From JBGNFV01 sp049645705 (GTDB lineage Bacteria; Bacteroidota; Bacteroidia; Cytophagales; Cyclobacteriaceae), in the NCBI GenBank assembly GCA_049645705.1, contig JBARUK010000077.1:1-64000 (forward strand): DNA of 64,000 nucleotides. The letters are read 5' to 3'. Numbering within the stretch: position 1 is the stretch's first letter; each line of letters begins with the position of its first letter. Below the pieces are notes generated by a model. It did not search any database. It saw nothing but the letters and a program-made list of their open reading frames with translations, and was not told where the DNA came from. This document shows positions 17,807-27,394 of this stretch, in pieces. A program made the position numbers and the translations under genes.

Positions 17807-19432
17807 ATGGTGAACACTACTGTCAGGGCTGCCGCAGCCCTTGCCGGCTTACTGCTATTTATGAACATAGGCTGTACCACTGTGCCAGAACAGGCACAGT
17901 CCGAACAGGCGACGGACTTCTACAGCACCCGCCTGTTTCATGACGTTCAGATGGAACGTATATTTCCCGACTCCAAAACCTTTACGGACTGCACGGCTAA
18001 GCGCGATCCGCTGGAGATCGCCGGAATGTATGATGAAGAAAAGGACGAACCGGGTTTTGAGCTTGCATCCTTTGTGAAAATGCACTTTGACATGCCGGAA
18101 GAGTATGCAACCGGTTACCAGTCGGATACGAGCCGGAGTATGCAGGCGCATATCGGCGAGCTGTGGCCTGTACTTACCCGGCAGCCGGATGCCCGCAGTG
18201 AGTATGGCAGCCTGCTGCCCCTGCCTAATGAGTACATTGTACCCGGTGGCCGCTTCCGTGAGATATACTACTGGGACAGCTACTTCACTATGGAAGGTCT
18301 GGTCCTGGACGGCCGCGAGGACATGGCCGTCAGCATGGTGCGCAACTTTGCCTACCTGATAGATAGTGTGGGCTTTATACCCAATGGCAACAGGGACTAC
18401 TACCTAGGGCGCTCACAGCCGCCCTTCTTTGCGCTGATGGTGGATCTGGTGGCGAAAGATGACCGCGACCTGATGGCGGAACTGCTCCCGGCCCTGCAAA
18501 ATGAGTATGACTTCTGGATGGCAGATGCCGATGCGATACTGGTGGGCGAGGCGAACCGACGGGTGATACACCTGCCGGATGGCTCATTTCTGAACCGCTA
18601 CTACGATGACCTGCCCGGTCCGCGCCCTGAAAGCTACCGGGAAGATTATGAGCTGGCCCACTCAATAGACGCCGATACGGCCGTGACGTACCGCCACCTG
18701 CGGGCCGGTGCCGAAAGTGGCTGGGACTACAGCAGCCGGTGGCTGGCAGATAAGCAAACCCTGGAAACGATCCACACTACGGACATTATACCGGTAGACC
18801 TCAATGCCCTGCTCTTTTTCCTGGAGACAAAACTGGCCCAGGGCTATGACTGGGGGGGTGATCTGGGCAAGGCGCAGGAGTACCTGAAAAAGGCCGAGGC
18901 CCGCCGCAAAGCCATTATGACCTACCTGTATGATGAAGAAGAAGGCTTCTTTGTGGATTATGACTTTAAAAAAGGTGAGCCAACCGGTGTGCTGTCTATG
19001 GCAGCGGCTTACCCTCTATTCTTTAATATACCCGAGAAAGCGGAAGGCCGAAAGGCGGCTAAGCGGCTGGCAGAAGACTTCCTGAAGGGCGGCGGATTTG
19101 TAACCACCCTGAACAGTACCGGCCAGCAGTGGGACGCGCCCAACGGTTGGGCACCACTGCAGTGGATCGGTGTAAATGCACTGTATAACTACGGTGAGAA
19201 CGACCAGGCAGTAACAGCCGCCGAGAACTGGCTGGAGCGAAACCGGGAGGTATATAAGGCTACCGGCAAAATGATGGAAAAATACAATGTGCTGGACACG
19301 GCCCTGCTTGCAGGCGGCGGTGAGTACCCTCTGCAGGACGGCTTTGGCTGGACTAACGGTGTGGCCCTGGCGCTAATGAATATTCTGGAGGATAAGGAGC
19401 GTATGGAAAATATGATCAAGGAACAAGAGTAA
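17807..19432 (+). CDS. treA: Alpha,alpha-trehalase (GH37), lipoprotein
   Basis: Hydrolyses trehalose to two glucose. Both GH37 signatures are present: PGGRFREIYYWDSYFTMEGL and QWDAPNGWAPLQW. The start is placed at the ATG at 17807, directly before a lipoprotein signal (ALAGLLLFMNIGC); the frame is open to an ATG at 17777, which would add ten residues in front of it. Length (541 aa) fits periplasmic TreA. The stop lies five bases before a sodium-sugar type symporter gene, so trehalose is probably cut at the cell envelope and the glucose imported. An alpha-glucosidase and a ROK kinase at 38.7-41.3 kb may act on related sugars. Confidence 0.92.
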   Translation: MVNTTVRAAAALAGLLLFMNIGCTTVPEQAQSEQATDFYSTRLFHDVQMERIFPDSKTFTDCTAKRDPLEIAGMYDEEKDEPGFELASFVKMHFDMPEEYATGYQSDTSRSMQAHIGELWPVLTRQPDARSEYGSLLPLPNEYIVPGGRFREIYYWDSYFTMEGLVLDGREDMAVSMVRNFAYLIDSVGFIPNGNRDYYLGRSQPPFFALMVDLVAKDDRDLMAELLPALQNEYDFWMADADAILVGEANRRVIHLPDGSFLNRYYDDLPGPRPESYREDYELAHSIDADTAVTYRHLRAGAESGWDYSSRWLADKQTLETIHTTDIIPVDLNALLFFLETKLAQGYDWGGDLGKAQEYLKKAEARRKAIMTYLYDEEEGFFVDYDFKKGEPTGVLSMAAAYPLFFNIPEKAEGRKAAKRLAEDFLKGGGFVTTLNSTGQQWDAPNGWAPLQWIGVNALYNYGENDQAVTAAENWLERNREVYKATGKMMEKYNVLDTALLAGGGEYPLQDGFGWTNGVALALMNILEDKERMENMIKEQE

Positions 19433-19437
19433 GTAAT

Positions 19438-21132
19438 ATGGAAGAGATCAAACTCGAAACCCTGGACATCATTGTCATCTCGGTATACCTGGTGGGCATT
19501 ATCATCTACGGGTTGTCTAAGGGAAAGCAAAGCACGTCGGAAGACTACTTCCTCGCCGGGCGAAATATGATATGGCCGGTGGTGGGTATATCCCTGTTCG
19601 CAGCCAACATCAGCTCCAGTACCCTGCTGGGCCTGGCGTCAGATGGCTTTAACCGCAACATGGCGGTGTATAACTACGAGTGGATGGCGGCCGTAGTCCT
19701 CGTCTTCTTCGCTATATTCTTCCTGCCATTCTACCTGCGGTCTAAGGTATACACTATGCCTGAGTTCCTGGAACGACGCTATGACAGCCGCTCACGGTAT
19801 TACTTCTCCTTTATTACCCTGGTAGGTAACGTGATCATCGATACGGCGGCGGGCCTGTATGCAGGTAATCTTATTCTGAAGCTGATCTTCCCGGAGGTGG
19901 ACTCGCTGGTGATCATACTGGTGCTGGCCTTTGCGGCGGCGGCGTATACGATACCCGGCGGCCTCAGCTCGGTAGTACACACGGAGGTGATCCAGGCCAT
20001 GCTGCTCTTCTTCGGGTCTATCGTGCTTACTTACCTCTGCTTCCAGGAAGTAGGCGGCTGGGATGGCCTGATGACGGGCCTTGAAGAAATGCGCCAGAGC
20101 GGCGCTATCGATAAAACGCCGGACGAGGTGTTTAGCCTGGTACAACCAGCGGATAGTGACTATATGCCCTGGACGGGCCTGCTCTTCGGTGTACCGCTAC
20201 TCGGATTTTATTTCTGGGCCAATAACCAGTTTATGGTGCAGCGCGTACTGAGTGCCCGCGACCTGAACCACGGACGCTGGGGAGCGCTGTTTGCCGGACT
20301 GCTTAAGCTTCCGGTACTCTATACCATGGTTTTCCCGGGTATAGTAGCTATCGTAATCTTTGCGGACCTGGATATTACAGGTATCAACTACATGATCACG
20401 GATGATAATGGCAACGCCACGCCTTGTACCAACCTGAAGGACTGCCCTAACCTGACCTATCCGGTGCTGCTCTATAACCTCATACCTACCGGCCTGCTGG
20501 GTCTGCTTATCGCCAGTCTGCTGGCGGCGATGTCGTCCAGTATCAGCGCTACGCTGAACTCGGCCTCTACGCTGATCACGATGGACTTTGTGAATACGCT
20601 GAAGCCTGGCCTCAGCAGTAAGCAACTGGTGCGCATCGGGCAGGTAGCCACGGTGGTACTGGTGCTTCTGGCGGCCTTGTGGGCACCGCAGATAGAGAAG
20701 TTCCGCTCGCTGTTCGAGTACCTGCAGATCGTACTGGGCCTTATCGCACCACCGGTAGTAGCGGTATTCCTGCTGGGGCTGTTCTGGAAACGTGCTAACG
20801 GAAACGGGGCCTTTGCTGCCCTTATGGCCGGTTTTGTTCTGTCGGGAGTAGTCATCTGGTCACAGGCTACGGACGGTATCCCTGCGCTGAATGAAATTCA
20901 TTTCCTGCACAAGGCTCCTATACTTATGCTGATCTGTATGATCGTGCACGTGGTATTCAGCCTGGCTACACCGGCCCCGGCGGCTGAAAAGACTGACGGC
21001 CTGGTATGGAACAAAGCGATGTTCAAAGCGGAAACAGCGGAGCTGCAGGGACTACCCTGGTATAAGAATTTCCGGATACTTTCAGTGCTTCTGCTTATCG
21101 CTACGGCTATTATCGTGATCTGGTATTGGTGA
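19438..21132 (+). CDS. Sodium/sugar symporter (SSS/SLC5 family, SGLT-like)
   Basis: A 564-aa membrane protein with about 14 hydrophobic segments. SGLT-like features are seen: SEDYFLAGRNMIWPVVGISLF, AANISSSTLLGLA, the TIPGGLSSVVHTEVIQ motif, and ANNQFMVQRVLSARDLNHGRWG. Sugar transporters of the SLC5 family have this set. Being five bases after the trehalase stop, it most likely imports glucose with Na+. A loop rich in cysteine (CTNLKDCPN) occurs in the extracytoplasmic part, as in other bacterial SGLTs. Confidence 0.9.
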   Translation: MEEIKLETLDIIVISVYLVGIIIYGLSKGKQSTSEDYFLAGRNMIWPVVGISLFAANISSSTLLGLASDGFNRNMAVYNYEWMAAVVLVFFAIFFLPFYLRSKVYTMPEFLERRYDSRSRYYFSFITLVGNVIIDTAAGLYAGNLILKLIFPEVDSLVIILVLAFAAAAYTIPGGLSSVVHTEVIQAMLLFFGSIVLTYLCFQEVGGWDGLMTGLEEMRQSGAIDKTPDEVFSLVQPADSDYMPWTGLLFGVPLLGFYFWANNQFMVQRVLSARDLNHGRWGALFAGLLKLPVLYTMVFPGIVAIVIFADLDITGINYMITDDNGNATPCTNLKDCPNLTYPVLLYNLIPTGLLGLLIASLLAAMSSSISATLNSASTLITMDFVNTLKPGLSSKQLVRIGQVATVVLVLLAALWAPQIEKFRSLFEYLQIVLGLIAPPVVAVFLLGLFWKRANGNGAFAALMAGFVLSGVVIWSQATDGIPALNEIHFLHKAPILMLICMIVHVVFSLATPAPAAEKTDGLVWNKAMFKAETAELQGLPWYKNFRILSVLLLIATAIIVIWYW

Positions 21133-21182
21133 TTTTCTAATTGTCAATGATGAATTGTTAATTCGTTGTACCGGGGTAACCG

Positions 21183-21220
21183 GATTCTATGGATAGAATC
21201 TACGTGAAGCCAAAGCTTTG
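21183..21220. repeat. Two short palindromes between symporter and CPBP protease genes
   Basis: GATTCTAT/ATAGAATC (21183-21200, 2-base loop) and CAAAGCTTTG (21211-21220). The second resembles the core of palindromes at 30335-30346 and 31535-31549. Just upstream (21139-21160) is a short TTAATT/TGTCAATGA sequence like that in the 32.8-33.2 kb tandem repeat. Confidence 0.45.
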
Positions 21221-21257
21221 CGTTCTTTTCGCCTTTGCGGGAATATTATGTAGATAA

Positions 21258-21995
21258 ATGGCAAGGGACAGGTTTTACCGTTTTGGGCTGCAGCCGGGGT
21301 ATGGTATGGGGCTGCTACTACTGGGGCTGTTCACGATAGTCCGGTTTATACTGGTGCTGCAGGCTATGGTGAGCGGTAGCTACGGAACGGTAAGCTTCGT
21401 CTTCATCGTCATGGCTGCCCTTCCGTTCATTCTTCTGACCAGGGAAGGACGCAGGGCTATCGGTATACGGAAGCCCTCCCGTTGGTCTGGTTTGCTCGTA
21501 GGTATTGTTCTGGGGAGTGGCATATGTTTGGTATTATACCTGGCCTCACTGCCCTTCAGTTCTCTTACCTGGTTTGAGTACGTCTCGGGTACATACGCAG
21601 GCCTCCCGGATCCTATGCCGGACAGTGAGCGGCTGGTTTATTTCATGATCTTCTCTGGTGTTAGCATGACTTTCAGCCCTATCGGCGAGGAGCTGTTTTA
21701 CCGCGGGCTGGTCCATGAGAACTTCCGCATATCCTGGGGTGAGCGGGCGGCCTCGCTTACGGACAGTGCCGCTTTCGCCCTGGTCCACCTGGCACACTTC
21801 GGCATTGTCTACACAGCGGGCGAGTGGTCCTTCCTGCCCCTCCCCTCCCTGGTGTGGGTCGGTCTGCTATTTGTCGCCTGCCTGCTTTTCAACTACTCCC
21901 GCCGTTTATCGGGTAGCATTCTCGGAGCCATCCTTTCCCACGCAGCCTTTAACCTGGCCATGAACTACGTGATCTTTTATCGGGTGATTGATTGA
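21258..21995 (+). CDS. CPBP-family intramembrane metalloprotease
   Basis: A 245-aa membrane protein with about seven hydrophobic segments. The CPBP (Rce1-like) motifs are present: EELFYRG (motif 1, two Glu and Arg), FALVHLAHFG (motif 2 His) and LSHAAFNLAMN (motif 3). Members cleave membrane or prenylated substrates and some act in bacteriocin maturation or self-immunity. It stands alone. Its position a few kilobases from the lanthipeptide precursors is suggestive but no direct link is seen. Confidence 0.85.
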   Translation: MARDRFYRFGLQPGYGMGLLLLGLFTIVRFILVLQAMVSGSYGTVSFVFIVMAALPFILLTREGRRAIGIRKPSRWSGLLVGIVLGSGICLVLYLASLPFSSLTWFEYVSGTYAGLPDPMPDSERLVYFMIFSGVSMTFSPIGEELFYRGLVHENFRISWGERAASLTDSAAFALVHLAHFGIVYTAGEWSFLPLPSLVWVGLLFVACLLFNYSRRLSGSILGAILSHAAFNLAMNYVIFYRVID

Positions 21996-22026
21996 GTTGA
22001 GGAGGTTGATTAGATAGCTGTAATGG

Positions 22027-22896
22027 CTACCTGAACTTATCGAAGTAGGTAAGATCCACTTCGTATACCACCTTAGGCTTAAGGCCTAATTCCACTTTCT
22101 CAAACATCTGCACGAGCTTTTCGCCGTCTATGAGTTCTATGGGTGTGGCACCGTCTCGCGAGGCCTCCTGCTGGGCAGCGCGGGTATAGGTACCGGTGGT
22201 GATCATGATGCCTTTTTCTACTCTGCCCATAATGGCACTGCGGAAGTCACCGACCTGGGCACGGCTTACAGATTTTTGATACCGCTTGCTCTGGAAGGCT
22301 ATCTTCATGGTCACAAAGGGGTTTATCTCCAGTACACCATAGCCATCAATACCCCCGTCTGCTCCTTTGGGAGTCACGGACAGGCTCACAAAGCCGTGCT
22401 CGCGCAGCAGCTCCATACAGATGTATTCGAAACCTTCCGGCGATACGTTTTTTAGCACAGAGAGCAGGTCCTCTTCTGCCGAAAAGGCTACCTCTTCAGG
22501 TTCTTCGGTTACTTCCTCTTTGCGGCTGGTCTTTTTCTCTGCTTTTTCGTCCCTTATCTTCCGGTTTATCTCCACCCTTTTCCGGAATATCTCCCGGGCC
22601 TCTTCTTCAGTCAGAAAGGTTTTCTTTCCCTTTTCGGTGAGCCGCCAGGTGCCGCGTACGGATGAGTCCAGCAGCCCCTCCCACACCAGGTATTGCCGCG
22701 CCCAGGCTACCTGGTTATGAAAGCGGTTGGTACCGGACTTGAGGGTGGCATCCAGTTTCTTTACGGGCACCTTTTGCATCTCGGCTATCTTATCAGACAC
22801 CTCGCGCGGCTTACCGGAGTAGCCCAGTTCACGCAAGGCATCCAGCAAGGGACCAAACCACTTTACAAACTCAGCTTGTGTTTTCTTTTGGGGCAT
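22027..22896 (-). CDS. Mrr-type restriction endonuclease
   Basis: A 289-aa protein. The N-terminal winged-helix Mrr_N domain (about 8-95; WRLTEKGKK) is followed by a Lys/Glu-rich linker and the Mrr catalytic domain: FEYICMELL, KGADGGIDGYG with Asp184, and FQSKRY with Gln202 and Lys204, the D...Q-x-K form of the PD-(D/E)XK fold. Mrr enzymes cut methylated foreign DNA (type IV restriction). The gene starts 41 bases after the darG-like stop on the same strand and is probably co-transcribed with the DarTG pair. Confidence 0.88.
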   Translation of the reverse strand: MPQKKTQAEFVKWFGPLLDALRELGYSGKPREVSDKIAEMQKVPVKKLDATLKSGTNRFHNQVAWARQYLVWEGLLDSSVRGTWRLTEKGKKTFLTEEEAREIFRKRVEINRKIRDEKAEKKTSRKEEVTEEPEEVAFSAEEDLLSVLKNVSPEGFEYICMELLREHGFVSLSVTPKGADGGIDGYGVLEINPFVTMKIAFQSKRYQKSVSRAQVGDFRSAIMGRVEKGIMITTGTYTRAAQQEASRDGATPIELIDGEKLVQMFEKVELGLKPKVVYEVDLTYFDKFR

Positions 22897-22937
22897 GGGA
22901 GGAAATTATGTTGGGAGAGATCGCAGGCTGGTCATGC

Positions 22938-23978
22938 CTATAGGTTGGTACCGTACTCAGCCAGATGCTCCATAGCAATATTTACATGCCTTTCATTTAT
23001 CTGGTATTTCTTCCGGTCGTTCCAATCATGGATGAACTTTAATGTTCTAACTGGTTCTGATACCCCAAGTTGTTTGTTTGCAAAATGAACTGAAGAGAGT
23101 ATTTCGAGAGAGAAAGCGGATTCAAATCCTTCCATGATGCGAAATAGCGTATGCAGTCTCTGCTTTTGTTCAGCAGACAGTTCCTTATCAATATATTCTG
23201 CTACTTCGCTCTCCTTTGAATAATTAAGCTCCAGTGGTTCGAAAGGCTCGGTCTGCATTTGCTCAAGGCCCTTCAGGTATTTACCATTAAGCGCATACAG
23301 TACCTTCTCTACGGCCTGGTCATACGGGCCATAGGCATATGGAATGAAATTAAGCCTGAGGTTTTCCCCGGTTTGCTGCAGGAAATACATGATCTTATTA
23401 GCCACGAATACAGAAGATGCTTCACCAAACTTCTCATATCTGTATAGTGAGTGCAGCAACATGGCCCTGGCCGGAGTCAGCTTTACATCTTTTTTGCGAC
23501 TTTCTTTTTGCAGTACTTGCTTAATGGCTGCATTGGGTTCGTATACCAGTATCTCAGTATTAGGGATATCACTAAGGTGCTTCACCAGTAGCTCCTTTAC
23601 TTTGGTCCAGTCCAGGCCTCCGTTTCCGGCTCCGAGGGGGGGTATGGCAACCGATCTTATGTTTCTTTCACGAAGAACTTTGACAAAATCCTTTAGCCCT
23701 TCTTCTATATAACTGTACTGTGACTTATGCCGCCAGTGCTTTTTAGTAGGAAAATTGATGATCGTCTTTTCGCCGTGCAGGGTCAGTTCCTTGTGCACAA
23801 ACATCTTCCCTACCTCTACTTTAGCTTCTTTGCAGGCGCGCTTATAAGCCAGAAAATTTTCAGGAAACCTCTCCTTGAACTGTAAAGCGATCCCTTTGCC
23901 CATTACGCCTACTGTGTTCACCGTATTGACGAGAGCCTCTGCTTCGCTATCTAAAAGATTACCTGTTACGAAATCCAT
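22938..23978 (-). CDS. darG: DarG-type macrodomain antitoxin (DNA ADP-ribosylglycohydrolase)
   Basis: A 346-aa protein. The N-terminal macrodomain (1-150) shows VNTVNTVGVMGKGIALQFK, PPLGAGNGGLDW and EILVYEPN, the ADP-ribose-binding set of DarG. The C-terminal part (about 160-346) is helical and matches the DarG toxin-binding region in size. DarG removes ADP-ribose from thymidine in DNA and also binds DarT. The first base of its ATG is the last base of the darT stop, the normal toxin-antitoxin order for this family (darT then darG). Confidence 0.88.
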   Translation of the reverse strand: MDFVTGNLLDSEAEALVNTVNTVGVMGKGIALQFKERFPENFLAYKRACKEAKVEVGKMFVHKELTLHGEKTIINFPTKKHWRHKSQYSYIEEGLKDFVKVLRERNIRSVAIPPLGAGNGGLDWTKVKELLVKHLSDIPNTEILVYEPNAAIKQVLQKESRKKDVKLTPARAMLLHSLYRYEKFGEASSVFVANKIMYFLQQTGENLRLNFIPYAYGPYDQAVEKVLYALNGKYLKGLEQMQTEPFEPLELNYSKESEVAEYIDKELSAEQKQRLHTLFRIMEGFESAFSLEILSSVHFANKQLGVSEPVRTLKFIHDWNDRKKYQINERHVNIAMEHLAEYGTNL

Positions 23979-24658
23979 TAAAAATAAAATTTAGATTCCC
24001 CGTTATTTCTCGGTCTCAAATCACTCATATCAGAGGAGACTTTCAACTGAAACCCACAATCAGCTACAATTCTTTCTACCCGGCGTTTTACGGCATCATT
24101 CAGAACAACTATACCCGCTATTTTAGCTGAGGGTACATGCTCTTTTATCAGAAACTCTGCATGTTTCTTTCTACCTCTGTCTGTGTCATTATCTGAATTG
24201 TCAATCCTAAAATCGTGTGTCCTGATAGACCGCCAATCCAATTGATCAATATCCCTCAGATCGTTAAAATATTTTGTCGTAAAAACGGCTGCATTACCAT
24301 CCGTAAAGCACCACTCTGAACCTTCGATTAGCCTATTGAGCTTAAATACCAGGTAAATAACATCCTTTTGGTTCCTTATAGCTACACCTTTTCCCGTAAC
24401 TATATTATAGAGCATCGGTGTTCTCTTGGCAAAGTAGAACGGCACATAGTCATTTACTGTGCCTCCCGGGTCTACTGGTACCTGCCTGGAATCTCTTAAA
24501 CTGATAATTTCCGTATTCCCTAATGAAGCATTTTTAACATTATCCGGAAGGAATTTTTTGGCATATAGCCCATTCTTTAAGTTAGATTCCAGTCCTTCTA
24601 TAGGAAGGATGCGAAACACATAAATTTTCTCTGGCTTCGGTATGTCATCTATACCCAC
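23978..24658 (-). CDS. darT: DarT-type DNA ADP-ribosyltransferase toxin
   Basis: A 226-aa protein. Family features: N-terminal IEGLESNLKNGLYAK (NAD-binding loop region), YVPFYFAKRTPMLYNI with the Arg near the active site, and RKKHAEFLIKEHVP with the catalytic Glu168. DarT attaches ADP-ribose to thymidine bases of single-stranded DNA; DarTG systems are known to block phage replication. Local base composition is AT-richer than the flanking core genes, which suggests acquisition. The gene is complete and the catalytic residue is intact. Confidence 0.88.
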   Translation of the reverse strand: MGIDDIPKPEKIYVFRILPIEGLESNLKNGLYAKKFLPDNVKNASLGNTEIISLRDSRQVPVDPGGTVNDYVPFYFAKRTPMLYNIVTGKGVAIRNQKDVIYLVFKLNRLIEGSEWCFTDGNAAVFTTKYFNDLRDIDQLDWRSIRTHDFRIDNSDNDTDRGRKKHAEFLIKEHVPSAKIAGIVVLNDAVKRRVERIVADCGFQLKVSSDMSDLRPRNNGESKFYF

Positions 24659-24801
24659 TTACAGACCCAAGGTTAACGGTTAATGTAGTAAACATAAACT
24701 TCTAAAGGCAAAATAGCCATAGCTGACAGAATGTTTATCACGCCAACCTGCTGCTGAGGCCTTGAAAGTAAGCATTTTAAAAGCTTCTTATAAAACTTTC
24801 C

Positions 24802-26276
24802 TCACCCCTCCAGTTCCTTTCCTATTGTTCTGAAGCTCTCGAGGGCGGCTTCCAGGTCTTCTATGATCTCGGCGGCCAGGGTGTCGGGGTCTGGCAGGTT
24901 GTCCATGTCGGTGAGTGTATCATCCCGCAGCCAGAAGAGGTCCAGGCTGGCCTTGTCGCGGGCTACGAGCTCTTCGTAGCTGTAGCGGCGCCAGCGGCCG
25001 TCGGGGTTGTCTTCGCTCCACAGCGCTTTGCGGTCATGGCGGTTGTCCGGGTTATAGTAGGTGATAAATTCCTGCAGGTCTGCCAGGCGCATGGGGTTCT
25101 TCTTCAGTGTATGGTGTACATTGGTCCGGTAGTCGTAGTACCACACCTCCTTGGTCCAGGGCTATTCGGCGGCGGTTTTGGCGGTAAAAAACAGCACATT
25201 GGCCTTTACGCCCTGTGCATAGAAGATGCCGGTAGGCAAGCGCAGCACGGTGTGCAACTCACAGTTCTGCATGAGCTTGCGGCGCACGGTCTCCCCGGCA
25301 CCGCCCTCAAAGAGCACATTATCCGGCAGTACCACGGCGGCCTCGCCTCCGGGTTTGAGCATGCTCACGATGTGCTGCAGAAAGTTTAGCTGCTTATTAC
25401 TGGTGCTGGTCCAGAAGTCCTGCCGGTTTACGTACAGGTCTTCCTTTTCCTCTTCGCCCTCCTCATTGGTAAAGGTGATGGAGCTTTTGCGGCCAAAGGG
25501 CGGATTGGCCAGTACGTAGTCAAATGTTTCGGAGGGCTTGGACAGCAGGGAGTCACCGCGGGTAATGGGCAGGCGGTCGCTGTCCATCTTACCAATGTTG
25601 TACAGGAATAGGTTCATAAGCCCCAGGCGGGCCGTGCCGGATACCAGCTCCCAGCCGTAGAAGGTCTTTTCTTTCAGAAACTGCTTCTCCTCACGGTTCA
25701 GCTTATTGCGGCCACATGGTCATAGGCACTGAGGAAGAAGCCGCCCGTACCGCAGGCGGGGTCGGCTATGGTGCGCAGGGGCTTGGGCTGCAGGCACTCT
25801 ACCATGGCCTGTATCAGCGGGCGGGGGGTAAAGTACTGCCCGGCTCCGCTCTTGGTGTCTTCGGCATTTTTCTGTAGCAGGCCCTCGTATATATCGCCCT
25901 TTACGTCAGTGTCCATGCCGGTCCACTGCTCTTCGTCTATCAGCTTTACCAGGCGGTGCAGTTTGGCGGGGTCCTGTATCTTGTTCTGGGCTTTGGTAAA
26001 TATCTGGCCGAGCATGCCCTTTTGCTTGCCCAGGGCCTGCAGGGTGGCCCGGTAGTGCTCTTCCAGTGCGGCACCGGCAAGCTTGCTTAGCGTTGGCCAG
26101 CTATACTCCGCAGGCAGGCCGGTATCGCGGTTGTAGGGGGGCTTGCTGTACTCATCGGCCATCTTCAGAAAGAGCAGCTAGGTGATCTGCTCCAGGTAGT
26201 CGCCGTAGCCAATGCCTTCATCGCGTAGGGTGTGGCAGTAGTTCCATATCTTCTGGGTAATGGCGTGGGTGCTCAT
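24802..26276 (-). pseudogene. hsdM: Decayed type I restriction methylase subunit (hsdM)
   Basis: The whole span is about 491 codons, the normal HsdM length, but is broken three times. Codon after YGDYLEQIT is TAG (near 26178) where the family has an aromatic residue before LLFLKMADE. The SAM motif ADPACGTGGFF and the preceding GQYFTPRPL are intact in the second piece. A one-base frameshift near 25705-25715 separates AYDHV from NKLNREEKQF. The third piece has YVLANPPFG (NPPF motif) and ends at a TAG at 25162-25164 followed in frame by PWTKEVWYYDYRT. Product would be an N6-adenine methylase. No hsdR lies in the window and hsdS is also a fragment, so the system is dead here. Confidence 0.88.
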
Positions 26277-26405
26277 GGGGTCGGGGGGTTGCTATAAGTA
26301 TTAGGGTACGCCAAAGATAAGGGCTTGCCAGAAAGTGTGGCATGCTGTTGCCTACATTTTCGGGAATGAGGTGTGTATTTGACGTGTTAGATGTTATATG
26401 GCTTA

Positions 26406-26735
26406 TCAGCCGTTCATGGCTTCTTTCATGTAGCGCTGGCGGTCACGCGCCTTTTCTTCATCTACGGCCAGCTCTATGGCATCGTCTATCTTTCGCTTCT
26501 TTACGTCAGAGCTTACACCTGTATAGGCAATGCGCTGCTTCAACTCACATGCTATTTTTCCTATAGACGCATAAATGAACAATGCGGAAAAGCTCTCTAG
26601 ACCAGTCAAGTCAAGTGCTATAGGCTCGGCAGGGTTACGGGCAGCAAAAGAAAGTACCCGATCAGCCACTTTGGTGCCTGATTTAGCGTCTAAGGCAACG
26701 CTATTACCGATGATATCTGTAATGGTAAAGATCAT
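26406..26735 (-). CDS. STAS-like (DUF4325-type) protein 1
   Basis: A 109-aa protein with the alpha/beta pattern of the STAS-like DUF4325 fold: ARNPAEPIALDLTGLESFSALFIYASIGKIA, where the D-x-(T/S)-G-(L/I)-x-S strand-loop-helix resembles the phosphorylatable region of anti-anti-sigma factors. The C-terminus is charged and helical. It is the last gene of a four-gene minus-strand cassette (18-bp gap after the PIN gene) and a paralogue of the protein at 27395-27730. STAS proteins usually bind a GHKL ATPase partner, and one is encoded upstream. Function in this cassette is inference. Confidence 0.7.
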   Translation of the reverse strand: MIFTITDIIGNSVALDAKSGTKVADRVLSFAARNPAEPIALDLTGLESFSALFIYASIGKIACELKQRIAYTGVSSDVKKRKIDDAIELAVDEEKARDRQRYMKEAMNG

Positions 26736-26753
26736 AGCGGTTCGTCTTTCTTG

Positions 26754-27377
26754 CTATCGGTGTGGTAGTAAATATGAGTTTTCTGTAAAAATGTGGCTGT
26801 CTTTGAAGTTAAAATCACCATCATGGGTTACGATAGCCACAGGTTTAGACTGGCTTTCAGCCATGATCTGTATATGCCTATGGTAATACAGGTCATTAAA
26901 ATCATGTGCAGGCGACAGGCTCTGCAGCAATTTCATAGGCTCTGCTTTCTCAAAGCAGTCATCGGCTATATAGACAAAATCCTGCAGGTTTTTAATTTTA
27001 CGCTTTAGCGTCCGGTGTGTCCTATTAAAGTGGTCGCAACGACGTTTACGATAATGACGTTTATACTTAAAATCATTAGATTTCTTACCACTCTCTTTAA
27101 TATAGGCATCATAGCCCAGCTTCATGTAGCGGTTGTATATCTCGGAGATAAGCAGGCTGGTTAGAATAATAAGGGGTTCATCCTTGTTACCGGATTCTTC
27201 CAGTAATTCACCAAAAAAATTGTTGTAAACATCATCACTATCATGACTACGACGCACGTCACCAAACCCTGAATCGTCATATATAAGATAAGTAAGCCAG
27301 ACATTGGCATCCAGGAAAAAAAGGGAATAGTCATCAAACCTGACTTTATTCAGGCGGCGAATAGCGGGTTGCGGCAT
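26754..27377 (-). CDS. PIN-domain-like protein
   Basis: A 207-aa protein that starts a PIN-type fold at FFLDANVWLTYL (first acidic residue), has SLLISEIYNR (conserved Glu) in the middle, and HDFNDLYYHR plus AIVTHDGDFNF near the C-terminus (two further Asp). These four acidic positions match the metal site of PIN ribonucleases. A basic insert (KRHYRKRRCDHFNRTHRTLKRK) lies between them. It sits 17-18 bases from a STAS-like gene on either side, so it is translationally linked to them. It could be an RNase effector controlled by the STAS/ATPase partners; no adjacent VapB-type antitoxin is seen. Confidence 0.68.
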   Translation of the reverse strand: MPQPAIRRLNKVRFDDYSLFFLDANVWLTYLIYDDSGFGDVRRSHDSDDVYNNFFGELLEESGNKDEPLIILTSLLISEIYNRYMKLGYDAYIKESGKKSNDFKYKRHYRKRRCDHFNRTHRTLKRKIKNLQDFVYIADDCFEKAEPMKLLQSLSPAHDFNDLYYHRHIQIMAESQSKPVAIVTHDGDFNFKDSHIFTENSYLLPHR

Positions 27378-27394
27378 ACGAAAAACAAGGAGTA

